NCBI GenBank assembly: GCA_043740085.1
Contig: JAYUCY010000061.1
Coordinates: 1 to 51,886, forward strand
Direction: 5' to 3'
Source of the DNA: UBA668 sp043740085
Lineage (GTDB): Bacteria; Actinomycetota; Acidimicrobiia; Acidimicrobiales; Ilumatobacteraceae
DNA: 51,886 nucleotides
The notes below the pieces were generated by a model, which did not search any database, had not been told where the DNA came from, and saw only the letters and a program-made list of their open reading frames with translations. Position numbers and translations under genes: made by a program. Shown here one piece after another: positions 1 through 6,978 of this stretch. Numbering within the stretch: position 1 is the stretch's first letter; the number at the start of each line of letters is the position of its first letter.

Positions 1-382
1 GTGGAGCTGGGGGGAATCGAACCCCCGTCCATCAGGCACTCAACGTTCGTGATACGACCATTCCCACTTTCTCCCTAACGCAGGGAGACCGGCGGGTCAG
101 TTGGCCATCGGTTGCCCGGTGGCCCGCGAATCGTCTTTCCGAATCGTCATCGGTCTTTCCCGACGCCAGCAGTCTTTTCCGCTGTCATCCCCCGCTTCTG
201 GTGCCAGGCTGCGGTGGATCGGCCCCGTGCGCCATTTCTGGTCACGATGTCTCTCGATGCCTAACGAATTAGGCGAGAGCGAACTGCTCGTTGGCAATTC
301 TGTTTGTGCCCCGTTTAGCGAGTCTGAGCAACTCGGGTCGCACGCCCGCAAAATGAATCTGACGTCGAAACCTGTCAGCCCC
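1..382 (-). ncRNA. ssrA: tmRNA (transfer-messenger RNA), last two bases of CCA cut by window edge
   Basis: The RNA frees stalled ribosomes together with SmpB and tags the nascent protein for proteolysis. The 5' end (minus strand, from 382) reads GGGGCUGACAGGUUUCGACG, and its first seven bases pair with CAGCUCC near position 3-9, followed by discriminator A and the first C of CCA at position 1. The T-arm GGUUCGAUUCC sits just before it. A tag frame runs from a probable resume codon GCT at 319-317 to TAA at 271-269 and encodes AKRGTNRIANEQFALA. The stop codon lies in a GCCTAA/TTAGGC hairpin. The resume codon is inferred; the ends are well supported. smpB lies 2 kb away on the same strand. Confidence 0.93.
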
Positions 383-640
383 GTTGTGTGGGATAGCGAG
401 AGCAACCTATCAGCGGTCGACTGCCCCAAGCCCGGCGGGTCGAGAAAACTCCACGAGAAGCCGCGGGCCGCCGACCTGTCAAAACTGCTCGGCTGTGCCG
501 ATTCCGGTTTGTTTCAAATGGTCCAGCGTCCCCGCCCGGCTCAAGGCCCGCCGGCCTTTCCTAAAACTGGGTGCGACGCTGAGAGGGACCGTGAGGTCGG
601 TGGTGGACGGTACGAGTCGTGCGGCAATCGGCCCGCGGAA

Positions 641-646
641 TACGGT
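641..646 (+). promoter_or_regulatory. -10 box TACGGT of a probable leaderless transcript (EthD gene)
   Basis: TACGGT lies 7 nt before the ATG at 654, so transcription should begin at or next to the start codon. No Shine-Dalgarno sequence is present. The rest of 383-640 holds the tmRNA promoter side and shows no gene. Confidence 0.5.
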
Positions 647-653
647 TGCGGCC

Positions 654-941
654 ATGATCAAACTCACGGTTTCCTACCCCAACGGCGAAGGCACCACCTT
701 TGACCACGACTACTACGCAACCAGCCATGTGCCGCTGTGTAACGCCGTGTTCAGCCCGGTGAAGACCGAGGTCGACAAGGGCATCGACGGCCCCAACGCT
801 GCCGGCGTCAACTTCTACTTCGAGTCGATGGAAGCAATGCAGGCCGCCTTCGGTAGCCCGAAGATGAGCGACGTCATGGCCGACGTGGCCAACTACACCA
901 ACATCGCCCCGGTGATGCAGGTCTCCGAAATCGTCGGCTGA
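654..941 (+). CDS. EthD-domain protein (small dimeric alpha+beta barrel)
   Basis: This 95-residue protein begins MIKLTVSYP and has the small EthD-like layout: a beta strand, then an HD-Y-xxHVPL helix start (DHDYYATSHVPL), a central GP-rich turn, the YFESMEAMQAAFGSP segment and a C-terminal NYTNIAPVMQVSEIV strand. EthD-type proteins are dimeric ferredoxin-like barrels associated with degradation or stress genes; no substrate can be read from the sequence. The ATG at 654 was chosen because it starts the first beta strand and lies 7 nt after a TACGGT box. An upstream frame extension (from 384) is not protein-like. mug follows 10 nt downstream, so the two are probably co-transcribed. Confidence 0.8.
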   Translation: MIKLTVSYPNGEGTTFDHDYYATSHVPLCNAVFSPVKTEVDKGIDGPNAAGVNFYFESMEAMQAAFGSPKMSDVMADVANYTNIAPVMQVSEIVG

Positions 942-951
942 CCAGCAGACC

Positions 952-1539
952 ATGGCGCGCTTCACTCGCGCCGAACTGTTGTCGTTCAATGGTGCGCTCG
1001 TCGACGATCTTGTCTGCGACCCCGTGTGCATGCTGTTCGTGGGCATCAACCCTGGGCTGTGGACCGCGGCGGCGAACGCGCACTTCGCGCGCCGTGGCAA
1101 TCGGTTCTGGCCAGCGTTGTTTGCGGCGGGCATCACGCCGCATGAGGTCGATGCCAGCAGCGGTATGACCGCCGACGATCTGGTGATGCTTGCCGGCCTG
1201 GGCATCGCCATCACCAACGTGGTGCCTACGGCCAGCGCCCGCGCCGACGAGTTGACCCGAGCGGAACTACGAGCCGGGGGAGCGGTGCTCGAAGCGAAGG
1301 TTCGGACCATGCAACCGAAGGTCGTGGCGGTACTCGGCCTGGTCGCCTATCGAGTTGCCTTCGACCGGCCAAAGGCGATGGCAGGCAAGCAGCTGGACAC
1401 GCTCGGGGGCACTGAGTTGTGGGTGCTACCCAACCCGAGTGGGCTGAACGCACACGAGACGATCGAGTCGCTCGCTGCCGCGTACCGCGCGGCGTGGCTG
1501 TCAGCTGGCGAAAGCGTTGCCAGCGGGGGCGTCACGTAG
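952..1539 (+). CDS. mug: G/U mismatch-specific uracil/thymine-DNA glycosylase (Mug family)
   Basis: This base-excision-repair enzyme removes uracil (and some ethenocytosine or thymine) opposite G. The 195-residue protein has the family's two active-site motifs. GINPG lies at residues 31-35, with the Asn that activates water, and NPSGLN near residue 160 is the minor-groove intercalation loop. The downstream GNRFWPALFAAG matches the Mug NRFW segment. Start ATG 952. The gene follows the EthD gene by 10 nt. Its 3' end overlaps the convergent dimethylargininase gene by 39 nt (1501-1539). The last ten or so residues are low-complexity and may be poorly conserved. Confidence 0.88.
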   Translation: MARFTRAELLSFNGALVDDLVCDPVCMLFVGINPGLWTAAANAHFARRGNRFWPALFAAGITPHEVDASSGMTADDLVMLAGLGIAITNVVPTASARADELTRAELRAGGAVLEAKVRTMQPKVVAVLGLVAYRVAFDRPKAMAGKQLDTLGGTELWVLPNPSGLNAHETIESLAAAYRAAWLSAGESVASGGVT

Positions 1540-2292
1540 CCGCACGCTGAGGCAGGTGACGCAACCTTCCAGCTTGATGTACTCGCTGATGTCCACCGTT
1601 ACCACCTCGTAACCGCGGCCGCGCAGCAGTGCCGCGGTCTGTGGACAATCTGCTGAGAGCAGCAGTGTGTGGTCGTCGAGCACGACGACATGGGAGCCTG
1701 ACTCCTCTGGAACGGCCAAGAAGTTCGCAAACAACGACACGTCGTCGACCGCTGGCGGCCAGCCGATGATCGTGCTGTCGGGCAGCGCGGTGATTGCCGA
1801 CTTGAGATGCAGCACCTTGGTGAGCGGCACGGTGATCACTGTTGCTCCCATTGGTCCGAATGCGGCTGTCAGCTGAGCGATGCCTTCGAGATTGGTGCGG
1901 CCGCCGTTGCCGACGTAGATGGTGTCGCCCACCTTCAACACGTCGCCGCCGTCGAGCGTGCCGGGCGCCTGGATCGTGATGAGTCGATAGCAAAACGAGC
2001 GCACGGCTTCCGCAGCGGCTTCCACCTCCGGCTTGCGCTCGTCGGCGCCGGGCCGGGCGATCACCGCCACATCGCGGAACACCACCATCGTGTCCTCTAC
2101 GAACGCCGAGTCGGGAAGGCCAGGCGCCGGCGTGACCTCGGTGGTTGTCCAACCGTGTGCCTCCAACGCCCCGACGTACGCCGACCATTGCTGATTGGCC
2201 AGCTCGACATCAATCGGCGTGCGGCCGATGTGGGTGACCAGGCCATCGGCGAGGCGAGGACTGGGGCGACGAACCAAGGCACACTTGCTCAC
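1501..2292 (-). CDS. ddaH: N(G),N(G)-dimethylarginine dimethylaminohydrolase (dimethylargininase)
   Basis: The enzyme hydrolyses methylated arginines to citrulline and methylamines and belongs to the amidinotransferase/penteiN fold. Visible motifs in order are LVRRPSPRL at the N-terminus, FVEDTMVV, GTLDGGDVL, HLKSAITALP with the catalytic His, and EGCVTCLSVRL near the C-terminus with the nucleophilic Cys. The GTG at 2292 is preferred because family members begin just before ALVRRPSPR. An ATG at 2316 would add eight residues and overlap smpB. The start lies in the second copy of a 15-bp direct repeat whose first copy holds the smpB stop. Length from GTG is 263 residues, normal for the family. 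Translation is probably coupled to smpB. Confidence 0.87.
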   Translation of the reverse strand: MSKCALVRRPSPRLADGLVTHIGRTPIDVELANQQWSAYVGALEAHGWTTTEVTPAPGLPDSAFVEDTMVVFRDVAVIARPGADERKPEVEAAAEAVRSFCYRLITIQAPGTLDGGDVLKVGDTIYVGNGGRTNLEGIAQLTAAFGPMGATVITVPLTKVLHLKSAITALPDSTIIGWPPAVDDVSLFANFLAVPEESGSHVVVLDDHTLLLSADCPQTAALLRGRGYEVVTVDISEYIKLEGCVTCLSVRLRDAPAGNAFAS

Positions 2293-2320
2293 GACACACG
2301 ACCGATCACGACACACGACC
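2289..2320. repeat. 15-bp tandem direct repeat at the smpB stop / ddaH start
   Basis: The 15-mer TCACGACACACGACC occurs at 2289-2303 and 2306-2320, with GA between (17-bp unit). On the minus strand each copy contains GTGTCGTGA. The upstream copy supplies the smpB stop TGA and the downstream copy the GTG start of ddaH. Confidence 0.9.
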
Positions 2321-2806
2321 CTTGGCCTGGCGTCCCATGGCCCGGGCCATCTCCATCTTCACATCGCGCGCGGCCAACGCCTGGCGCTTGTCGGCCTTCT
2401 TGCGACCGCGAGCCACAGCGATCTCGACCTTCACCTTGCCGTCCTTGAAGTAGAACGACATGGGGATGAGTGCCAAGTGCTCGACGGCAAGCTCGTGCGC
2501 CAAACGGTCGATCTCGCGACGGTGCATCAGTAGCTTGCGAGCGCGGTCCGGGTCGTGGGCGCCGATGCCGTGGGCGAATTGATACGGCGGAATATGCACT
2601 CCGTCCAGCCATACCTGGCCGTTGATGATGCGAGCGAACGAGTCGGCCACCTGCGCGTGACCCTCGCGCAGCGATTTCACCTCGCTGCCGCTGAGCACGA
2701 TGCCGGTCTCGAACGTTTCGAGAATGTCGTAGTCGCGGTGCGCGCGCCGATTGCTGGCGACGAGCTTGCGCCCAGCTGGGTTGCTGCGATCACGCGGTGG
2801 CGCCAT
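2306..2806 (-). CDS. smpB: SsrA-binding protein SmpB
   Basis: SmpB binds the tRNA-like domain of tmRNA and brings it to stalled ribosomes. The 166-residue protein starts MAPPRDRSNPAGRKLVASNR. The OB-fold core includes RRAHRDYDILETFETGIVL, GSEVKSLREG, DSFARI, the H-PPY segment and the AHEL-VEHLALIPMSFYF strand. The basic C-terminal tail (KVEIAVARGRKKADKRQ and onward) is the part that mimics mRNA in the decoding centre. A longer frame to 2878 adds a non-conserved stretch and would overlap the divergent mec gene. The ATG at 2806 sits 9 nt after a TACCCT box. Its RNA partner ssrA is 2 kb downstream on the same strand. Confidence 0.93.
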   Translation of the reverse strand: MAPPRDRSNPAGRKLVASNRRAHRDYDILETFETGIVLSGSEVKSLREGHAQVADSFARIINGQVWLDGVHIPPYQFAHGIGAHDPDRARKLLMHRREIDRLAHELAVEHLALIPMSFYFKDGKVKVEIAVARGRKKADKRQALAARDVKMEMARAMGRQAKGRVS

Positions 2807-2815
2807 GGGAGGCAC

Positions 2816-2831
2816 AGGGTAGCGGTACCCT
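2816..2831. promoter_or_regulatory. Symmetric divergent promoter core between smpB and mec
   Basis: The near-palindrome AGGGTAGCGGTACCCT gives a TACCCT box on each strand (2821-2816 minus, 2826-2831 plus). Each box ends exactly 9 nt before the start codon of its gene (smpB ATG 2806, mec ATG 2841). Neither gene has a Shine-Dalgarno sequence. Confidence 0.5.
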
Positions 2832-2840
2832 TGCGACGCA

Positions 2841-3257
2841 ATGCCGCCCGTTTCTGTGACTCCGCTGTCGTTCACCAATCTGGCCTACGCCGAGATGATC
2901 GGTAACGCCTACGACGGCTACCCGCTCGAGGCCTGCGGTGTGCTGGTCGGGAAGGGCACGAAGGTGCATCGTTTCGTCGGCTGTACGAACGAGGCCGCCT
3001 CGGCCCGCGTGTACACAATCCCTGGCAAGGAACTGTTGCGCGCGGAGATGGCAGCCGAGGACGACGGCCTGGAGATCATCGGTATCTTTCACAGCCACAC
3101 GCATAGCGAGCCGTACCCCAGCCCCACCGACGTCGCCCAGGCTCCCGACCCAGGCTGGTTCTATGTGATCGTCAGCTTGAAGCGGGATGCGCCTGAACCG
3201 CGTTGCTATCGCATCGTCGACGCGACAATCGCGGAAGTGCCGATCAGCATCGGCTGA
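2841..3257 (+). CDS. mec: JAMM/MPN+ zinc metalloprotease, Mec-like
   Basis: The protein is a Zn2+-dependent JAB/MPN peptidase. The complete JAMM motif is visible: Glu30 in PLEACG, then HSHTHSEPYPSPTD with His84, His86, Ser94 and Asp97. At 138 residues it has the length of the single-domain bacterial enzymes. In Mycobacterium the homologue Mec (Rv1334) cleaves cysteine from the C-terminus of the sulfur carrier CysO and sits before cysO-cysM. Here cysM follows 30 nt downstream but no cysO-like frame lies between them. The substrate is therefore inferred: a CysO/ThiS-like protein encoded elsewhere, or another C-terminally modified carrier. ATG 2841 is 9 nt after TACCCT. Confidence 0.85.
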   Translation: MPPVSVTPLSFTNLAYAEMIGNAYDGYPLEACGVLVGKGTKVHRFVGCTNEAASARVYTIPGKELLRAEMAAEDDGLEIIGIFHSHTHSEPYPSPTDVAQAPDPGWFYVIVSLKRDAPEPRCYRIVDATIAEVPISIG

Positions 3258-3274
3258 TCTGGCCGCTACCCGAT

Positions 3275-3280
3275 TACAAT
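3275..3280 (+). promoter_or_regulatory. -10 box TACAAT before cysM
   Basis: TACAAT lies 7 nt before the ATG at 3288, the spacing expected for a leaderless mRNA. It would give cysM its own promoter inside the mec-cysM unit. Confidence 0.5.
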
Positions 3281-3287
3281 CCTGACC

Positions 3288-4283
3288 ATGACGGTCGACT
3301 ACTCGCGAGAGGTGCACTTGATGAGCGCGAACGGAATCGTCAACGCATCAGTCCTCGACCTCATTGGCAACACGCCGATGGTCGACGTCAGCAATCTGTC
3401 GCCGAACCCTCAGGTGCGCATTGTTGCCAAGTTGGAGAGTCAGAACCCGTTCGGATCGGTCAAGGATCGCATTGCCCGCCAGATGATCCTGCAGGCGGAG
3501 GCCGATGGTCTGCTGAAGCCGGGGCAAACGATCATTGAGCCGTCGTCGGGCAACACCGGAATCGCGCTGGCCGCGATTGCGAAGATGCGCGGCTACCCGA
3601 TCAAGATTCTGATGCCGACCAGCGTGTCCATCGAGCGCCGCCAGATGCTGGAAGTCTTTGGTGCTGAGGTCATCCTCACGCCTGGCGAAGAGGGCAGCAA
3701 CGGCGCCGTCAAGCGGGCGCAGGCGATGGCTGCCGAGCATCCGGAGTGGTGCTTCCTATACCAGTACGGCAATGACAACAACCCGATCGCGCACTACACC
3801 GGCACCGGGCCCGAGATCATTCGCGACTGCCCCGAGATCACTCATTTCGTCGCGGGTTTGGGCACCAGCGGCACCCTGATGGGCACCGGCAAGTTCCTCA
3901 AGGAACAGAATCCCGAGATCAAAATTATCGCCATCGAACCGCCGCTCGGTGAACGGGTTGAGGGATTGCGAAATCTTGACGAGGGCTACATTCCGCCCCT
4001 GTTCGAGCGCTGGCACGGGTTCGACCTGCTGGATCGCAAGCGCATCGTGCGGCCCCGCGAGAGCCTGGAATGGACTCGCCGTTTAGTCAACGAGTGCGGT
4101 GTCTTTGCCGGTATCTCGTCCGGCGCGGCCCTCGCCGGCGCGGCCAAAGTTGCCAGTGAGATCGCGGAGGGTGTCATCGTGTTCATTGTCTGTGACGGTG
4201 GCTGGAAGTACCTCAGCACCGGTGCCTACACTGACGATCTGGACGCGGCTGAAGCCAAGGCCGAGTCGATCATCTATTTCTAG
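3288..4283 (+). CDS. cysM: Cysteine synthase, CysM type (PLP-dependent, fold type II)
   Basis: The enzyme forms L-cysteine from an activated serine and a sulfide donor. The protein (331 residues from ATG 3288) has IGNTPM, the PLP-lysine motif NPFGSVKDR (Lys59), the SSGNTGIAL Asn loop and the GTSGT phosphate-binding loop. It also has a C-terminal GISSGAAL segment. Two starts are credible: ATG 3288 sits 7 nt after a TACAAT box, while ATG 3321 (320 residues) has GAGAGGTG upstream as a ribosome-binding site. The mec neighbour suggests the O-phosphoserine/thiocarboxylate CysM branch known in mycobacteria rather than CysK; that is inference, since the carrier gene is missing here. Confidence 0.9.
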   Translation: MTVDYSREVHLMSANGIVNASVLDLIGNTPMVDVSNLSPNPQVRIVAKLESQNPFGSVKDRIARQMILQAEADGLLKPGQTIIEPSSGNTGIALAAIAKMRGYPIKILMPTSVSIERRQMLEVFGAEVILTPGEEGSNGAVKRAQAMAAEHPEWCFLYQYGNDNNPIAHYTGTGPEIIRDCPEITHFVAGLGTSGTLMGTGKFLKEQNPEIKIIAIEPPLGERVEGLRNLDEGYIPPLFERWHGFDLLDRKRIVRPRESLEWTRRLVNECGVFAGISSGAALAGAAKVASEIAEGVIVFIVCDGGWKYLSTGAYTDDLDAAEAKAESIIYF

Positions 4284-4286
4284 AGA

Positions 4287-4312
4287 GTGCCTCGCGCTCG
4301 CTCGATAGGCAC
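4287..4312 (+). terminator. Hairpin after cysM
   Basis: GTGCCT (4287-4292) pairs with AGGCAC (4307-4312) around a 14-nt loop, starting 4 nt after the cysM stop. There is no T-run, so this is a weak intrinsic terminator candidate. Confidence 0.35.
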
Positions 4313-4315
4313 GCC

Positions 4316-4321
4316 TAGACT
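4316..4321 (+). promoter_or_regulatory. -10 box TAGACT of the sortase-repeat gene
   Basis: TAGACT lies 37 nt before the ATG at 4359. It would give a leader of about 30 nt that contains the GGAG ribosome-binding site at 4350-4353. Confidence 0.35.
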
Positions 4322-4358
4322 CCCGGGCCACACCCCCTGACGCGACTGTGGAGTGACG

Positions 4359-6113
4359 ATGCGACGTTCGAAAATTCTGCTGGTTGCAGCATGTCTGGTG
4401 TCGCCGATGGTCATCTCCGCCAGCCCAGTCATCGTTGCGGCCGCCTCGCGAAGCGTTGCGACCGTGGACGCCAGTCCGACTGGCCCGCCATTCGCGGCCG
4501 CAGCGGTCCCCGCCGGTGCATCGAAATACGTCGCTGTTGCTCCACTGCGGCTGGCAGACACCAGGCAGTCCTCGTCGGGCTCCGGAGGTTTCGTCCAACT
4601 GTCGGCCGACACCATCAAGGTTCCCATCATTGGTCGCGCCGGTGTTCCCGCGAACGCAACGGCTGCCGTCCTGAACGTCACCATCGCCGGGTCGTCAAGA
4701 TGGAGCTTTGCCACCGTTTTCCCCGGCGCTACTTCGCTACCGGCGCCACTCACTTCTAGCCTCAACGCCGACGCCCAAGGCCGTGTCATCGCAAACCTGG
4801 TGCACGTGAAGATCGGTGCCGACGGTGCTGCCAACATCTACCGCAGCGCGACGATGGGCTTAGTCGTCGACCTCGTCGGCGTCTACGTGCCAGTGTCGGC
4901 AGCGTCGAACGACGGCCGCTTGGTCACTCGGCCGGCCGGTGCACTGCGGGTGCTGGACACGCGCAGTACACGCCCCATCAATGCCACCGAGACGTTCAGC
5001 GTCGATCTCGCGGCAGCCGATATCCCCCTCAGTGCGTCCGCGGTGGTCGTCAATATCACTGCCGTCAATGCCAACCCCGGGTTCTGGTCGGCGTTCCCAG
5101 CCAACCAAGGGTTCTCAGGAACTAGCTCGTTGAACCTCGACACCGGCGCCCAAACTCGCGCGGGCCAGGCGATTGTCAACCTGGTCGGCACCAACACGTT
5201 CAAGGTCTACAGCGAAAATGGTGGACATCTACTCGTTGACGTGGTGGGCTATTTCACGGGGCTATCCGAGCCAACGACATCCACCGATGGTCTCTACATT
5301 CCCTCTGCACCATCGCGCGTGTTCGACTCCAGGGCACTGCGGACTCTGGCGCCATGGAGTGGCAGCACCTACGAATTCAACCCGGGTGACGGGGGCGGAC
5401 TCAGCGTTGCGGCCGTGGTCCTGAACATCACTGCGACGTTGCCGTGGGCCCCTGGTTTCGTCACTGCGTACCCGGCTGGTGTATCCCGTCCGAACAGCTC
5501 AAACGTGAATATCAGCGCCGTCCCGCAGACCGTTGCCAATCACTCGATTGTTCGGGTCAGCAGCGGCCGCGGGGTGGCGCTCTACACCGACGGCGGTGCA
5601 CACCTCATTGCTGATGTCGCCGGCTGGTATCTCGGCACGCCGTCGACCGCCACGCAGCCGCAACCTGCCAATCCGATCTACGTGCCGAATGCGGCCGCAG
5701 CTGTCTACGTTCCCAAGATCGGCGTCTACGTGGCGATCAAAGCTGGCGGTGGCAATCTCGACAGCATCGCCAACCAGGGCTACGCAGCCACCTGGAGCGA
5801 CATCAACATCGTTGCTGCCCCAGGCAACCTGATGCTGTTCGGGCACCGCACGACGGGGTCGGCACCATTTCGCTACCTCAACGAAATGAACGACGGTGAC
5901 GAGTTCACCATTGTGGGCAGCGACGGCCACCAATACCACTACCAGGTGATGGATGTTGGTATCTCCACGCCGTCCTACTCACTGATTCAGGCGTTGGCCA
6001 ACCCGTATGGCCCGGTCACAGCCCAGCTCGTGGCGTGCTCGAAGCTCAACGGAACCGCCACCAGCACGCTCTACCGCATCGTCGTCACCGGCCGCCTCAC
6101 CAGCGTCACCTGA
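4359..6113 (+). CDS. Secreted three-repeat surface protein with C-terminal sortase-like domain
   Basis: The 584-residue protein has an N-terminal signal peptide (MRRSKILLVAACLVSP followed by small residues). Three copies of a surface repeat of about 110-120 residues follow (approximately 55-175, 185-295 and 310-425). Each opens with an R-x-(L/F)-D-(T/S)-R strand (RLADTR, RVLDTR, RVFDSR), has an AVVLNITA-like central strand, and closes with VVDLVGVY / LVDVVGYF / IADVAGWY. From about 440 the protein becomes a sortase-like barrel with LFGHR (His496), LVACS (Cys560) and YRIVV (Arg573), the expected His-Cys-Arg order. A separate C-terminal anchor is not visible. ATG 4359 has GGAG 5 nt upstream. 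The fused architecture is unusual and the substrate is unknown. Confidence 0.78.
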   Translation: MRRSKILLVAACLVSPMVISASPVIVAAASRSVATVDASPTGPPFAAAAVPAGASKYVAVAPLRLADTRQSSSGSGGFVQLSADTIKVPIIGRAGVPANATAAVLNVTIAGSSRWSFATVFPGATSLPAPLTSSLNADAQGRVIANLVHVKIGADGAANIYRSATMGLVVDLVGVYVPVSAASNDGRLVTRPAGALRVLDTRSTRPINATETFSVDLAAADIPLSASAVVVNITAVNANPGFWSAFPANQGFSGTSSLNLDTGAQTRAGQAIVNLVGTNTFKVYSENGGHLLVDVVGYFTGLSEPTTSTDGLYIPSAPSRVFDSRALRTLAPWSGSTYEFNPGDGGGLSVAAVVLNITATLPWAPGFVTAYPAGVSRPNSSNVNISAVPQTVANHSIVRVSSGRGVALYTDGGAHLIADVAGWYLGTPSTATQPQPANPIYVPNAAAAVYVPKIGVYVAIKAGGGNLDSIANQGYAATWSDINIVAAPGNLMLFGHRTTGSAPFRYLNEMNDGDEFTIVGSDGHQYHYQVMDVGISTPSYSLIQALANPYGPVTAQLVACSKLNGTATSTLYRIVVTGRLTSVT

Positions 6114-6129
6114 TCGCGATAGGTCGCGG

Positions 6130-6972
6130 CTAGCCGCGGCCCAGGACCATCAACAGAATGCCGCCGGTCACGACGCCGGCCGCTGTGATTCGCCGTCGAT
6201 GGTCACCCTCGCCGAGATACTTCCAACCGATCAGTGCAGCGAGCACCACGCTTGACTCGCGCAGCGCGGTGACGTACCCGAGTGGCGCGTGCTGAGTGGC
6301 GACCAGCACCATGCCATAGGTCACCGTGGTGGCCACGCCGGTCACAATGGCCGGCCGCCACCGGTCGCGCAGCACCGCCGCCATATCCGCGCGCCGACCG
6401 GTCGTGAGGCCGAAGGTGGTGTTGGAACACGCACCGGCGACCATGGTCGCGAAGATGTAGGCGATTGTGTCGCGCTTGGTTCGAGCCCCAGCAGCGTCGA
6501 ACACCGAGTACACACCGATGGTCACCGACACGCCCAGCGCGATCACGAGGTTTCGGGCGCTTGCACCGACCGCGAGCAGGGACAACCCGCTGACGATTAC
6601 GACGATGCCGGCAGCATGCCAGGCCGTCAGCTGATCGGACAGGAAGAGGACACCACCGATGGCCGCAAGGGCGGCGCCGCCGCCACGCGCCACCGGGTAG
6701 CTGACCGAGAAGTCGCCCACGGTGTATGCCTTGGCCAGCAGCCATGTGTAGGGCAGGTGCAAGGCGCCGCTGAGCGCGGCGAACATGTACGCCTTGCCCG
6801 GCATCCCGAACAGCACGTGATTGCCGATGGCCAGTGGCAGAGACATCAGGCCAGCCATAAAAAACTGCGCCCACAGCACCATGTATCGGTCGCCGGTAGC
6901 GCGCTTGGCAACGAAGTTCCAGCCGGCATGGAGCACAGCTGCGCCGAGCGCGAGAACGGTGGCGAGGAGCAC
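6130..6972 (-). CDS. DMT-superfamily (EamA-type) membrane transporter
   Basis: The 280-residue protein is almost wholly hydrophobic, with about ten membrane segments arranged as two EamA-like halves. The first half begins LHAGWNFVAKRATGD, a typical opening of the family. A second-half segment SVTIGVYSVFDAAGAR and the closing GYVTALRESSVVLAALIGWKYLGEG also match the usual conserved helices. Members export or import small metabolites, and no substrate can be assigned. It lies 6 nt after the acyltransferase gene and probably shares its transcript. Confidence 0.8.
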   Translation of the reverse strand: MLLATVLALGAAVLHAGWNFVAKRATGDRYMVLWAQFFMAGLMSLPLAIGNHVLFGMPGKAYMFAALSGALHLPYTWLLAKAYTVGDFSVSYPVARGGGAALAAIGGVLFLSDQLTAWHAAGIVVIVSGLSLLAVGASARNLVIALGVSVTIGVYSVFDAAGARTKRDTIAYIFATMVAGACSNTTFGLTTGRRADMAAVLRDRWRPAIVTGVATTVTYGMVLVATQHAPLGYVTALRESSVVLAALIGWKYLGEGDHRRRITAAGVVTGGILLMVLGRG

Positions 6973-6978
6973 GCTGGG

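Noticed and set aside
383..941. N-terminal extension of the EthD gene from 384
   Set aside because: The added 90 residues are low-quality and the TACGGT box and beta-strand start favour 654.
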